Shown here: in pieces, positions 27,237 to 35,728 of the stretch
Layout of the letters: every line of letters begins with the position of its first letter
How positions within the stretch are numbered: position 1 is the stretch's first letter
Origin: an uncultured Gemmataceae bacterium
GTDB lineage: Bacteria > Planctomycetota > Planctomycetia > Gemmatales > Gemmataceae
Assembly (NCBI GenBank): GCA_937923405.1
Contig: CALDUY010000002.1
Location: 310,001 to 374,000 of the forward strand
Length of the DNA: 64,000 nt
Reading direction: 5' to 3'
The notes under the pieces: model-generated
Database searches by the model: none
What the model saw: only the letters and a program-made list of their open reading frames with translations
What the model was told of the DNA's origin: nothing
Position numbers and translations under genes: made by a program

Positions 27237-27416
27237 TGGCAGTCCTCGGAGCGATTCAGCTATGCCTCGAAGAGTCTGGTCCATGTGGGGATTGGCTCCC
27301 GGCACGATGCAACTGGCTGTCTGTTATCGTACCATTCCGAACATTACTGTCCTAGCGTTGCTCGACGAACATCCATGATAAGTTCGTGGCGAAACTGGCG
27401 CAATCCCTATGAAACC

Positions 27417-27443
27417 TCGACAACAACTTTGGGTTATTATAAC
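27417..27443 (+). promoter_or_regulatory. Candidate promoter of the redoxin fusion gene
   Basis: TCGACA (27417-27422, five of six to -35) and TATAAC (27438-27443, five of six to -10) are separated by 15 bases, slightly short. The ATG at 27487 follows 43 bases later, and GAGGA precedes it as the SD. Confidence 0.45.
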
Positions 27444-27486
27444 TTGAGGTATTCTGTTTTCGCCTTCTTTCGATGAGGATTCCTAC

Positions 27487-29259
27487 ATGCGCTACGTCGC
27501 CTTGCTACTCGCCGGCCTACTAGTGGTCGTCGGCCTGATGCGGGTCAGTCCGGTCGAAGCCGACACCCAAACGGCCAAGGTCGTCAAGCCGTTTAGCCTT
27601 AAAGACTCCAACGGCGCGACCTGGACGTTGGCCGACCAGAAAGACAAAAAGGCGGTCGTCGTCCTCTTCCTCGGTACGGAATGTCCAATCAACAACCAGT
27701 ATCTGCCCCGCCTCGCCGAGTTGTACAACGAATATCGCGACAAGGGCGTTGCGTTTGTTGGTATCAACAGCAATGTTCAGGACACCGCCACCCGAGTGGC
27801 GGCTCACGTCAAAGCCAACGACATTCCCTTCCCCGTGCTGAAGGATGTCGGCAACGTCGTCGCCGACGACTTCGGAGCGAGACGAACCCCGGAAGCGTTT
27901 CTCCTCTCGCCGACTGGTCGGGTGCTGTACCAGGGCCGCATCGACGATCAGATTGGCATCGGCTACAAGCGGAAAGAGCCAACCGAACGCTATCTGGCCA
28001 GGGCGATCGATGAAACACTAGCCGGCAAGTCGGTGACCACGCCGTTGACCGACGCTCCTGGATGCATCATCGCCCGCACCATCAAGCCCAAGGAAACCGG
28101 AACCATCACTTTCACCAAGCACGTCAGTCGGATTTTGCAGAACCGTTGTCAGGAATGCCATCGTGCCGGTGAGGTCGGTCCGATGCCGCTGATTAGCTAT
28201 GAAGACGCACTGTCCTGGCAGGGGATGATTGAAGAGGTCGTCTCCGAAGGCCGAATGCCGCCCTGGGGCGCGGATCCCAAGCATGGCAAGTTCGCTAACG
28301 ATCGCCGACTGACCGACGAGGAGAAAGAAACGCTTTTGGGATGGATCAAGCAAGGCTGTCCCAAGGGCGACGACAAGGATCTGCCTGCTCCGAAAGAGTA
28401 TCCCAGCGGTTGGACGATTGGCAAACCTGACGTGGTCTTCGAGATGGACCGCGAGTTTACCGTGCCCGCTGATGCTGGCGATCGCGGCATTCGCTACCAG
28501 TATTTCCGCGTGCCAACCAATTTCACCGAAGATCGCTGGGTGCAGGCCGCCGAGTGCAAACCCGGGGCGCGGGAGGTCGTGCATCATATCATCGTCTACG
28601 TGGTGCATCCCGATTCGATCAAGAAAGGAGATCGTCCGGGAGCTGGGGTCGATGGCATTGGCAATGGCTTCCTTGCCGCCTGGGCTCCGGGAGATATGCC
28701 GATGAATCTGCCACCTGATCACGCTAAGCGAATCCCCAAAGGCTCTTTGCTCGTCTTTCAGATGCACTACACGCCAGATGGCATTGAGCGCAAGGATCGT
28801 TCCTCGGTCGGTTTGATCTTCGCCAAGGAACCGCCCAAGTACGAAGTCAAGACTCGAGGCATCGCGCAGCGATTCATCATGATTCCGCCCAACGCCAGTA
28901 ATCATGAGGTCAAATCGCGGACCACGTTCAATCGAGACGTGATCTTGATGAGCATGCTGCCCCACATGCATCTACGCGGCAAAGACTTCAAGTATGAAGT
29001 GACTTTCCCCGATGGACGCAAGGACACCCTGCTCTGGGTGCCGCGCTACGATTTCAACTGGCAAAGCAACTATCGGCTGCAGACGCCGTTGAAGCTGCCC
29101 GCTGGCACACGCATCGACTGCACGGCCCACTTCGATAACTCGAAGAACAATCCCAACAATCCCGATCCGAGTAAACCCGTCTTCTGGGGCGATCAGACCT
29201 GGGAAGAAATGATGATCGGCTTCGTCGATTACGCTTTCGAGCGCGCACCGACGAAATGA
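27487..29259 (+). CDS. Exported redoxin-cytochrome c-copper monooxygenase-like fusion
   Basis: 590 residues, three domains after a signal peptide (1-25). Residues 30-185 are a thioredoxin/AhpC-TSA fold with a single Cys, C66 in LGTECPIN. Residues 208-300 hold a heme-binding CQECH (221-225) with surroundings of the planctomycete cytochrome type (RMPPW at 256-260). Residues 310-585 match the PHM/dopamine beta-hydroxylase copper fold: H366-H367 and H427 (QMHYTP) for one copper, H493-x-H495 (HMHLRGK) and M575 or M576 (EEMMIGF) for the other. The enzyme is therefore likely a periplasmic, electron-fed copper monooxygenase; the substrate is unknown. A hairpin follows the gene. Confidence 0.87.
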   Translation: MRYVALLLAGLLVVVGLMRVSPVEADTQTAKVVKPFSLKDSNGATWTLADQKDKKAVVVLFLGTECPINNQYLPRLAELYNEYRDKGVAFVGINSNVQDTATRVAAHVKANDIPFPVLKDVGNVVADDFGARRTPEAFLLSPTGRVLYQGRIDDQIGIGYKRKEPTERYLARAIDETLAGKSVTTPLTDAPGCIIARTIKPKETGTITFTKHVSRILQNRCQECHRAGEVGPMPLISYEDALSWQGMIEEVVSEGRMPPWGADPKHGKFANDRRLTDEEKETLLGWIKQGCPKGDDKDLPAPKEYPSGWTIGKPDVVFEMDREFTVPADAGDRGIRYQYFRVPTNFTEDRWVQAAECKPGAREVVHHIIVYVVHPDSIKKGDRPGAGVDGIGNGFLAAWAPGDMPMNLPPDHAKRIPKGSLLVFQMHYTPDGIERKDRSSVGLIFAKEPPKYEVKTRGIAQRFIMIPPNASNHEVKSRTTFNRDVILMSMLPHMHLRGKDFKYEVTFPDGRKDTLLWVPRYDFNWQSNYRLQTPLKLPAGTRIDCTAHFDNSKNNPNNPDPSKPVFWGDQTWEEMMIGFVDYAFERAPTK

Positions 29260-29286
29260 TACTCCTTAGTCTGGCTAGCTTCCCCC

Positions 29287-29324
29287 GTGACGGCGGATTC
29301 TCTCGTGAGAATCCGCCTTGTCAC
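29287..29324 (+). terminator. Strong hairpin after the redoxin fusion gene
   Basis: A perfect 11-bp stem GGCGGATTCTC / GAGAATCCGCC (29292-29302 and 29307-29317) with loop TCGT can be lengthened by GTGAC/GTCAC across a 2-base bulge. It begins 28 bases after the stop. The T-run is poor (TTGTCACTTTATT), so termination may be partial. Confidence 0.65.
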
Positions 29325-29348
29325 TTTATTCATGAGGATTATTTTAGA

Positions 29349-29367
29349 TATTTATAGTCTATAAATA
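29349..29367. promoter_or_regulatory. 19-base AT-rich palindrome upstream of the deacetylase gene
   Basis: TATTTATAG-T-CTATAAATA is a perfect inverted repeat with 9-base arms around one base. It lies in the most AT-rich stretch nearby, about 90 bases before the HDAC-family ATG. It could be an operator or part of a promoter; a weak TACAAT lies further downstream at 29429-29434. Confidence 0.45.
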
Positions 29368-29456
29368 CTTTTGTGCAGCATGGCGGCACCACCACTTCTG
29401 GGCATGCTTTAACGGAGAGGCAAAACGCTACAATGACTCCGTAGGAGACCCCGAGC

Positions 29457-30395
29457 ATGACCATCCTCATTCGCGATCCCTTGTTTCAGCAACACCAGAC
29501 CGGACAGCATCCAGAGCGTCCGGCTCGATTACAAGCGATCGATGCTCAACTCGATCGCAGCGGCCTGCTGTCCCGCTGTCGCACCTTGGAGTATCGACGA
29601 CTCGACCCAGAGCAGATCGGCACGGTGCATCAGCCGAGCGTGGCGCTTCTGGCCCAACAACTAGCCGAGCGCGGCGGGGGGTGGCTCGACGCGGATACAG
29701 TTGTTTCACCCGCTTCGTTCGAGGTGTCGCTGGCCGCCGCCGGGGCGTGTGTCTCGGCGGTGGACGCGGTACTCGACGGAATCGATCGTAAGGCGCTGTG
29801 TCTGGTTCGGCCTCCCGGCCATCATGCCACGCCGTCCCGTAGCATGGGGTTCTGTCTGTTCAACAACGTCGCCTTGGCAGCTCGACAGGCCATCACTCGC
29901 GGGTTGTCACGAGTTCTCATCATCGATTGGGACGTGCATCACGGCAATGGCACGCAAGACGTGTTCTATGCCGATGAACTCGTCACGTTTGTTAGTATTC
30001 ATCGTTACGGAGACGGCTTCTATCCCGGCACGGGCAGCGAGGACGAGACCGGTACCGGTCGCGGAATTGGACACACCTTCAACGCCGCCCTGCGATTCGG
30101 CGTCAGCCGACGCCAGTATCACGATGCCTTTCGTCGTGTCGTCGAACAAGCTGCCGATCGATGTCGGCCCGAGTTGGTCTTGATCAGCGCGGGGTTCGAT
30201 GCTCACGTTGCCGATCCGATTGGTTCGCTGGGGTTGGACGTTGACGATTTTGTGGAATTGACCAGATTGGTACTTCAGGTCGCTCGAACTCATGCCCAAG
30301 GTCGACTCGTGAGTTGTCTAGAGGGGGGGTACAATCTGGACGCCTTAGCCCTTTCGGTGCAGGCGCACTTGGAAGGGCTGCTGGCGGACGGATGA
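29457..30395 (+). CDS. Histone deacetylase/AcuC-family deacetylase
   Basis: 312 residues covering the full arginase-like deacetylase fold. Signature motifs are RPPGHHA (active-site His pair), GFCLFNNVA, IDWDVHHGNGTQ with zinc ligands Asp and His, a third zinc Asp in ISAGFDAH, and LEGGYN with the strand containing the catalytic-side glycine. Bacterial members deacetylate proteins, polyamines or small amides. No signal peptide is present. Start ATG at 29457 is preceded by TAGGAG. The next small gene begins 10 bases downstream, probably in the same transcript. Confidence 0.93.
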   Translation: MTILIRDPLFQQHQTGQHPERPARLQAIDAQLDRSGLLSRCRTLEYRRLDPEQIGTVHQPSVALLAQQLAERGGGWLDADTVVSPASFEVSLAAAGACVSAVDAVLDGIDRKALCLVRPPGHHATPSRSMGFCLFNNVALAARQAITRGLSRVLIIDWDVHHGNGTQDVFYADELVTFVSIHRYGDGFYPGTGSEDETGTGRGIGHTFNAALRFGVSRRQYHDAFRRVVEQAADRCRPELVLISAGFDAHVADPIGSLGLDVDDFVELTRLVLQVARTHAQGRLVSCLEGGYNLDALALSVQAHLEGLLADG

Positions 30396-30405
30396 CGAGG
30401 CGGCC

Positions 30406-30879
30406 TTGAACCAAGCCCCAACAGCCCTGACCGAGCCGCGTAGCTTTGCCGGTATTGCCTTCCGTATCGGGGCGATGACCTTTCTTCCCTTCGCCCTGTT
30501 CATGGCCTGGATCGTCTCCTGTTTGACCGGCTACGACTTCGTGCAGGTGTTACCCCTGGCACTGGGAGGTTCGGTACTTTTTTCGACCGTATTCGGACTG
30601 AACAACGCGCGGTTTCTCCAGGTGGAAACGGTGACAATAGATGTCGAGAATCGCGCTACTTTAATTGCCATGATCACGTTGGCTAGTTCGCGGCTGGGCT
30701 ACTATCCGGCTTGTCGGTGGGATGACTATGTCGGCTATAGTCCGTCATTTCAGACAGGCTGGGCGGCCGGCTGGATCTCGGTGCAGTTCTTGGAAAACCA
30801 AGCCGTGATTGTTGGTCCGCGTGTCTTTGTCCGAAAATTACTCGAAGGAATGTCGCTGCTGACTCAGTTGCGTAGTTGA
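30406..30879 (+). CDS. Small membrane protein of unknown function
   Basis: 157 residues starting at TTG 30406, with GAGG about 6 bases upstream. Two hydrophobic helices lie at about residues 23-45 and 48-67; the remainder is a soluble C-terminal domain. No family recognised. The gene closely follows the deacetylase gene, and its last 16 bases overlap the end of the convergent kinase gene. Confidence 0.6.
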   Translation: MNQAPTALTEPRSFAGIAFRIGAMTFLPFALFMAWIVSCLTGYDFVQVLPLALGGSVLFSTVFGLNNARFLQVETVTIDVENRATLIAMITLASSRLGYYPACRWDDYVGYSPSFQTGWAAGWISVQFLENQAVIVGPRVFVRKLLEGMSLLTQLRS

Positions 30880-32297
30880 GACTGCTCCCATAAATACTTC
30901 CATTCTGCATCTCTTTTATCTACATCACACCGCTCCAGCAGCATCCAGGCTTTGGCTCGTTCACCGTCTTCGAGATAATCGCGAGCCATGTCCAGTCGGA
31001 GCTGATGGAGGGTCTCTGCGGCCAGCTCCCGACGAGTCTCCGCGTGCCACCAGCCCCACAGACTGAACAACAACAGGCCTCCCCCGATCAGCCAGGTTAT
31101 CAGGGTACGGTGCTTCCAAAGAGGTCTGCTCACTGTCAGTAGGACGTGCGTTGAGCGGCTAGGACCAAAGGGACGATCGAGAAACGCGGCCAGATCAGCA
31201 GAAAGACTTGCTGCTGTCAGGTAGCGATCGCGCGGATCTTTGCGCAGACAAGTCAAACAGATCTGCTCCAGTTCAGCAGGTACCTCAGGATTGAGAATAC
31301 TAGGGGGATCGGGAAAATCTCTAGAAGTTTGGCCGAGCAACTCAGTGGTCGTGGCCGCTTCAAATGGTGGTCGGCCTGTCAACAGTTCGTACAGAACCAC
31401 GCCCAACGACCAAATATCGATCGCCGGTCCCAGGCGAGAAGTGCCTTCGGCTTGCTCCGGGGCCATCGCTCCGGGGGTGCCCACCACCAAGCCTTCGCTC
31501 GTCAGTTCGTCACGATCATCGATAGCACGCACCAAGCCGAAATCCCCTAGTTTGGGAATAAATCGTTGGTTACCTTGACTGCGGATGGTTAAACCAGAAT
31601 CGTTCTGGGGAGTGGAAGTTCCGCTTCGGTCAGCCCGCGTGACGAGCAAGATATTAGCCGGCTTGATGTCGCGATGGAGAAATCCCTGGGCATGGAGTGC
31701 GGCCACAGCATCGGTGATCAATTTAACGAGTCGGGCCGCTTCGTCCGGACGGAGGGTCGCGCCGCGGTGCAACAGATTGGCCAGACTGCCGCCCTCGGCG
31801 AACTCCTGCACGACGAAGGACAAGCCCTCATGAGTGCCCGCATGCAATACACGGATGATGTTGGGATGTTCCATCGCGGCCAGTATCTCGACGCCACGAC
31901 GATAACGAGCTTGCCCCTGAGGTTGTGCGACATAGTCGAGGGAAAGTATCTTCATTGCGACCAGTCGGCCTAGCTCCAAGTGGCGGGCACGATAGACAGT
32001 CGCGCTGCCTCCTTGACCGAGTATATCCAGCAATTCAAACCCGGGAATCTCTGGAAAGGATTGCTCGCGCAAGGCATCCTGGGCCAGTTGTCGCAATCGA
32101 ACAAGCAACTCGGCAGGCGGTTCCTCTCCGCTAGGAGCAGCAGTCGGGAGGTGCAGAGGTCCCGCAGCCTGGAGCAATGCCATCTGGCAGTCTCGACATC
32201 TGGCCAGATGATGCAACATCGCTTCGTCCGACGATTCGTCTAGAAGGCACGCGACAGTACTCGAATGTGAGCAAACAGAGTTCACAGGTCGGTTCAC
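30864..32297 (-). CDS. Ser/Thr protein kinase with zinc-finger-like N-terminus
   Basis: About 477 residues from GTG 32297, which overlaps the sigma-factor stop (GTGA); GTG 32285 is an alternative. The N-terminus carries H30-xxx-C34-xx-C37 (HLARCRDC), like the zf-HC2 motif of anti-sigma factors. The kinase domain follows, with the catalytic Lys in VAMKIL, HRDIKPANILL, and DFGLVR, then GTPGAMAPEQ. A single membrane helix (WLIGGGLLLFSLWGWW) lies near the C-terminus and is followed by about 60 residues rich in Arg/Glu/Leu. The organisation next to an ECF sigma factor suggests the kinase controls that sigma factor. All catalytic residues are present. Confidence 0.92.
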   Translation of the reverse strand: MNRPVNSVCSHSSTVACLLDESSDEAMLHHLARCRDCQMALLQAAGPLHLPTAAPSGEEPPAELLVRLRQLAQDALREQSFPEIPGFELLDILGQGGSATVYRARHLELGRLVAMKILSLDYVAQPQGQARYRRGVEILAAMEHPNIIRVLHAGTHEGLSFVVQEFAEGGSLANLLHRGATLRPDEAARLVKLITDAVAALHAQGFLHRDIKPANILLVTRADRSGTSTPQNDSGLTIRSQGNQRFIPKLGDFGLVRAIDDRDELTSEGLVVGTPGAMAPEQAEGTSRLGPAIDIWSLGVVLYELLTGRPPFEAATTTELLGQTSRDFPDPPSILNPEVPAELEQICLTCLRKDPRDRYLTAASLSADLAAFLDRPFGPSRSTHVLLTVSRPLWKHRTLITWLIGGGLLLFSLWGWWHAETRRELAAETLHQLRLDMARDYLEDGERAKAWMLLERCDVDKRDAEWKYLWEQSQLRN

Positions 32298-32881
32298 TCC
32301 GATTCTTGAATCAATCGCTCGATCTCTTGGCGAAGCATCTTCTGGACCTTGCTGCGGGCCACGAACACCGCTCCTGGTTGCATGTTCAATCGCTGAGCAG
32401 CTTCCAGACCAGAACACCCCTCCAGCGCCAGCAGGCAAAACGCTTCCCAGGTGCGCGGTTGCACTCGTGAGCGAACTGCTTGCGAAGCCAGCTCCAGTAA
32501 TTCACGGTCGCTTTCGGTTTCGAGTTGCCGTAGTAGATCCTCTCCGACAGCGTCTTCATTGAATGGGAGCAATGAGGGCAGAATGGTTCGCGAGCGACTC
32601 GTCAAAAATCGCGACCAGGTTCGCCGAGCTACCACACGCAGCCAACCGCGAAACGTACCTGTCTCATCGTAGCGAAAGCGTCTCATTTGACGGGCTAGTT
32701 CGACAAACACCGTCTGAGTGACATCCTCGGCATCAGCAGGTTGTAGCCCCCAGCGACGACACCAATGATAAATCAGCCGGCCGTATCGCTCGACAAACGC
32801 GCTCCAAGCCATCTCATCTGCCGGCGACTGACGCAACCGTCGCAGCAACGTCGTACTCGTGGTCCAATTTCGATCGGCCAT
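32294..32881 (-). CDS. ECF-family RNA polymerase sigma factor
   Basis: 195 residues. Region 2 (about 10-80) contains FVERYGRLIYHWCRRWGL and DAEDVTQTVFVELARQM, and region 4 (about 130-185) contains WEAFCLLALEGCSGLEAAQRLN with a helix-turn-helix. It matches planctomycete ECF groups that pair with Ser/Thr kinases. It is the first gene of a coupled pair whose second gene is the kinase (4-base overlap). Target promoters are not visible here. Confidence 0.93.
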   Translation of the reverse strand: MADRNWTTSTTLLRRLRQSPADEMAWSAFVERYGRLIYHWCRRWGLQPADAEDVTQTVFVELARQMRRFRYDETGTFRGWLRVVARRTWSRFLTSRSRTILPSLLPFNEDAVGEDLLRQLETESDRELLELASQAVRSRVQPRTWEAFCLLALEGCSGLEAAQRLNMQPGAVFVARSKVQKMLRQEIERLIQESE

Positions 32882-33043
32882 GTCGCCTCTGGGTGCTTTT
32901 TCCTCACGGCGCTGTTAGATTTGAGCCTCTGATCGCCAACTTAAATATGTGAACCGATCCCCACTCCGTCCTGTCGGTCACACCGTGGCCCGTCACTTCC
33001 ATTGTTCGTCCCACTTTTTGTTTTTTTACAGGGAGTTACTCTT

Positions 33044-35665
33044 ATGTCGCGGCAAGCGATCGTTCGGCCATCTTTGGAATCGCTCGAAGATCGGCTAGTG
33101 ATGAATACTACTTTCACGGTCGATTTTCGCCTTACCAGCGATTGGGGATCCGGATTCGGCGCGAATGTAGTCGTCACCAATACTGGCCCTAACGCGCTGA
33201 ACGGCTGGAAACTCGAGTTCGATTTCGACCGAAACATCACCAACATCTGGAACGCCTCGATTGTGCAGCGGCAGGGAAATCATTACGTTCTCAAGGACAA
33301 AGGGTACAACGCCACCATACGAGTCGGCGAGAGCATCTACTTCGGATTCAACGGCTCACCAGGTAATGTGCGCAATCTCCCGACGAACTGGCTGCTCAAC
33401 GGGGTGCCCAGCGGTGGTCCCGCTCCGACATTGCCCGATCTGGCGGTCAGTGATGTCCTGATTGAAGAGGGGCAAACCGCTCGCTTTATGGTTACCTTGT
33501 CCAAACCAGCGACTTCAACGATCTCAGTTCGCTACCATACCGCCTCATGGACCGCCAATACGGGGATGGACTTTGCCGATGCTCAAGGGACGCTGACTTT
33601 CGCGGCGGGGGAGACCAGCAAGGTTATCTCAGTCACGACGGTCGATGACTCTCTCGTTGAGGGCGATGAGGCCTTCAAACTGGTTCTGTCGCAACCCGTC
33701 GGCGCGGTACTGACCCGGGATACGGGCATCGCCACGATCAAGGACAACGATACCGAACCGTTGCCGCCTCCAGGTGGGGACGGTGGGAGTGGTGGAGGCG
33801 GAAGCGGAACTCCGGGCATGGGAAGGTTCAATTATGGCGAAGCCTTGCAGAAGGCGTTGTTCTTCTATGAAGCTAACCGCTCCGGTGACCTCCCCGATAA
33901 TTACATCGTCCGTTGGCGCGGCGACTCGGCGATGACCGATGGGCAGGATGTCGGTCTGGATCTGACCGGTGGTTATTACGATGCGGGCGATCACGTCAAG
34001 TTCGGTCTGCCGATGGCCTCGTCGCTCACTACGCTGGCCTGGGGATTGATTCAGTACAAACAAGGCTACGAGCAAAGCGGACAGCTCGCTCGCATCCGCG
34101 AGACGATTCGTTGGGGAACCGATTGGTTGATGAAAGCGCATCCTTCGCCGAACCTGTTCTACGCTCAGGTGGGCAATGGGTCGCTAGATCACGCCTCCTG
34201 GAGTGCGCCAGAAGTGATGAAAATGAATCGGCCCGCCTATCGCTTGGACCCAAGCAAGCCCGGTTCCGATGCCGCTGGTGAGGCTGCAGCCGCGTTGGCC
34301 GCCGCTAGCATTGCCTTTCGTGGCGTGGACAATGCCTATGCCGATCGGTTGTTGCGACACGCCAAAGAATTATTCTCCTTTGCTGATACCTATCGTGGCA
34401 AATACTCGGATAGCATTCCCGATGCCCGGAACTACTACAATTCGTACTCCGGCTATTACGATGAACTCGTCTGGTCGGCGGCATGGCTGTATCGCGCAAC
34501 CAACGATCCGACCTACTTGGCCAAGGCCGAGTCGCTCTACGCTAGTCACTTCGCTGGGCAGACGATGACCTGGACGCACTCATGGGATGACAAGCGCTAT
34601 GGCGCGAGCATCTTGCTCGCGGGGCTGACGGGAAAGGCCGTCTATCGAGCAGATGCCGAACGCTATCTCGACTATTGGTCGGTCGGCCTCAACGGCGGAG
34701 CTACGCGGATTCGTTACACTCCAGGCGGACTCGCCTTCCTGGACGGCTGGGGGTCGCTGCGCTACTCCTCGACGACGGCATTTATGGCCCTGCTTTATGC
34801 CGACACCGTGCGCGACATCAACAACCGATATCATGATTTCGCGCTGAAGCAAATGAACTACATCCTGGGTGATAATCCCCGACAGTCGAGTTATGTCGTC
34901 GGCTTCGGCAACAATCCGCCGCAGAATCCGCATCATCGTGGAGCCAGCGGGGTCTGGGATGGCAATGTCTCTAATCCGACTCCGAATCGTCATATTCTCT
35001 ATGGAGCCTTGGTCGGCGGCCCAGAGTCGCCGGACGACTTTAACTACCACGACGTTCGCAGTAACTACATCAGCAATGAAGTCGCTCTCGATTACAACGC
35101 TGGATTCACCGGCGCGCTGGCTCGACTGTATCAACAGTACGGCGGTGATCCTTTGCCCAACTTCCCTCTGGCCGAGACCCCGAAGGATGAGTTCTTCGTT
35201 CTCGCGAGTGTGAATCAGCAAGGCGCGAACTTTACCGAGATTCGGGCACTGCTCAACAACCGCTCCGCTTGGCCAGCACGCGGCAGCACCAACCTTGCTT
35301 TTCGTTACTATCTCGATCTGTCCGAACTGTTCAACGCTGGCTACACTGCGGCAGATGTTCGCGTTCAGTCGTACTACTCTAATGGCGCGACGGTCGGACC
35401 ACTGACGGTTCATGATGCGACAAAAAAGATCTACTATGTTGAGGTGAAGTTCCAGGGTATCGAGATCATCCCAGGACCGGGCACCTACCAGCGAGAGATG
35501 CAGCTCCGCCTGGGAGTACGCGACGGAGTGCCAGCCTCTGCCTGGGATCCCACCAACGATTGGTCGTATCAGGGATTGCAACTCAACCGCGATCTGTTGA
35601 GACAGTCGAAGTACATTCCGGTCTATGAGAATGGGATTCGACTGAGTGGAACGTTACCGAGCTGA
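33044..35665 (+). CDS. Modular cellulase: CBM2, Calx-beta, GH9, CBM3
   Basis: 873 residues from the ATG at 33044 (GGGAG upstream). The N-terminus RPSLESLEDRLV resembles the LEPR-XLL motif of planctomycete secreted/surface proteins in place of a classical signal peptide. A CBM2 follows (21-120), then a Calx-beta domain (131-236), a Gly-rich linker, a GH9 domain (about 262-700) and a CBM3 (about 715-865). GH9 catalytic residues are visible: D313 and D316 in YYDAGDH, H630/H631 in NPHHRG, and the acid E679 in SNEVALDYNAG. GH9 with CBM3 is the layout of processive endoglucanases. It should act on cellulose outside the cell or at the surface. Confidence 0.94.
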   Translation: MSRQAIVRPSLESLEDRLVMNTTFTVDFRLTSDWGSGFGANVVVTNTGPNALNGWKLEFDFDRNITNIWNASIVQRQGNHYVLKDKGYNATIRVGESIYFGFNGSPGNVRNLPTNWLLNGVPSGGPAPTLPDLAVSDVLIEEGQTARFMVTLSKPATSTISVRYHTASWTANTGMDFADAQGTLTFAAGETSKVISVTTVDDSLVEGDEAFKLVLSQPVGAVLTRDTGIATIKDNDTEPLPPPGGDGGSGGGGSGTPGMGRFNYGEALQKALFFYEANRSGDLPDNYIVRWRGDSAMTDGQDVGLDLTGGYYDAGDHVKFGLPMASSLTTLAWGLIQYKQGYEQSGQLARIRETIRWGTDWLMKAHPSPNLFYAQVGNGSLDHASWSAPEVMKMNRPAYRLDPSKPGSDAAGEAAAALAAASIAFRGVDNAYADRLLRHAKELFSFADTYRGKYSDSIPDARNYYNSYSGYYDELVWSAAWLYRATNDPTYLAKAESLYASHFAGQTMTWTHSWDDKRYGASILLAGLTGKAVYRADAERYLDYWSVGLNGGATRIRYTPGGLAFLDGWGSLRYSSTTAFMALLYADTVRDINNRYHDFALKQMNYILGDNPRQSSYVVGFGNNPPQNPHHRGASGVWDGNVSNPTPNRHILYGALVGGPESPDDFNYHDVRSNYISNEVALDYNAGFTGALARLYQQYGGDPLPNFPLAETPKDEFFVLASVNQQGANFTEIRALLNNRSAWPARGSTNLAFRYYLDLSELFNAGYTAADVRVQSYYSNGATVGPLTVHDATKKIYYVEVKFQGIEIIPGPGTYQREMQLRLGVRDGVPASAWDPTNDWSYQGLQLNRDLLRQSKYIPVYENGIRLSGTLPS

Positions 35666-35681
35666 GCGGTCGACGGTTCTT

Positions 35682-35728
35682 CTATTGAAAGAGTTTCTTG
35701 CTACCCCTCTCCTTCAATAGAGAGGGGT
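35682..35728. terminator. Overlapping alternative hairpins at a convergent gene junction
   Basis: Two hairpins cannot form together: 35682-35693 with 35709-35720 (12 bp, one mismatch) and ACCCCTCTC / GAGAGGGGT (35703-35711 and 35720-35728, 9 bp perfect). The sequence lies just past the cellulase stop and also encodes the last residues of the convergent pseudokinase gene. It could terminate the cellulase transcript, but no T-run is present. Confidence 0.4.

Noticed and set aside
28018..28971. A 317-codon minus-strand frame inside the redoxin fusion gene.
   Set aside because: Antisense shadow of a gene with clear heme and copper motifs.
34580..35581. A 333-codon minus-strand open frame inside the cellulase gene.
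   Set aside because: Fully covered by the GH9/CBM3 coding sequence; no motifs or SD.
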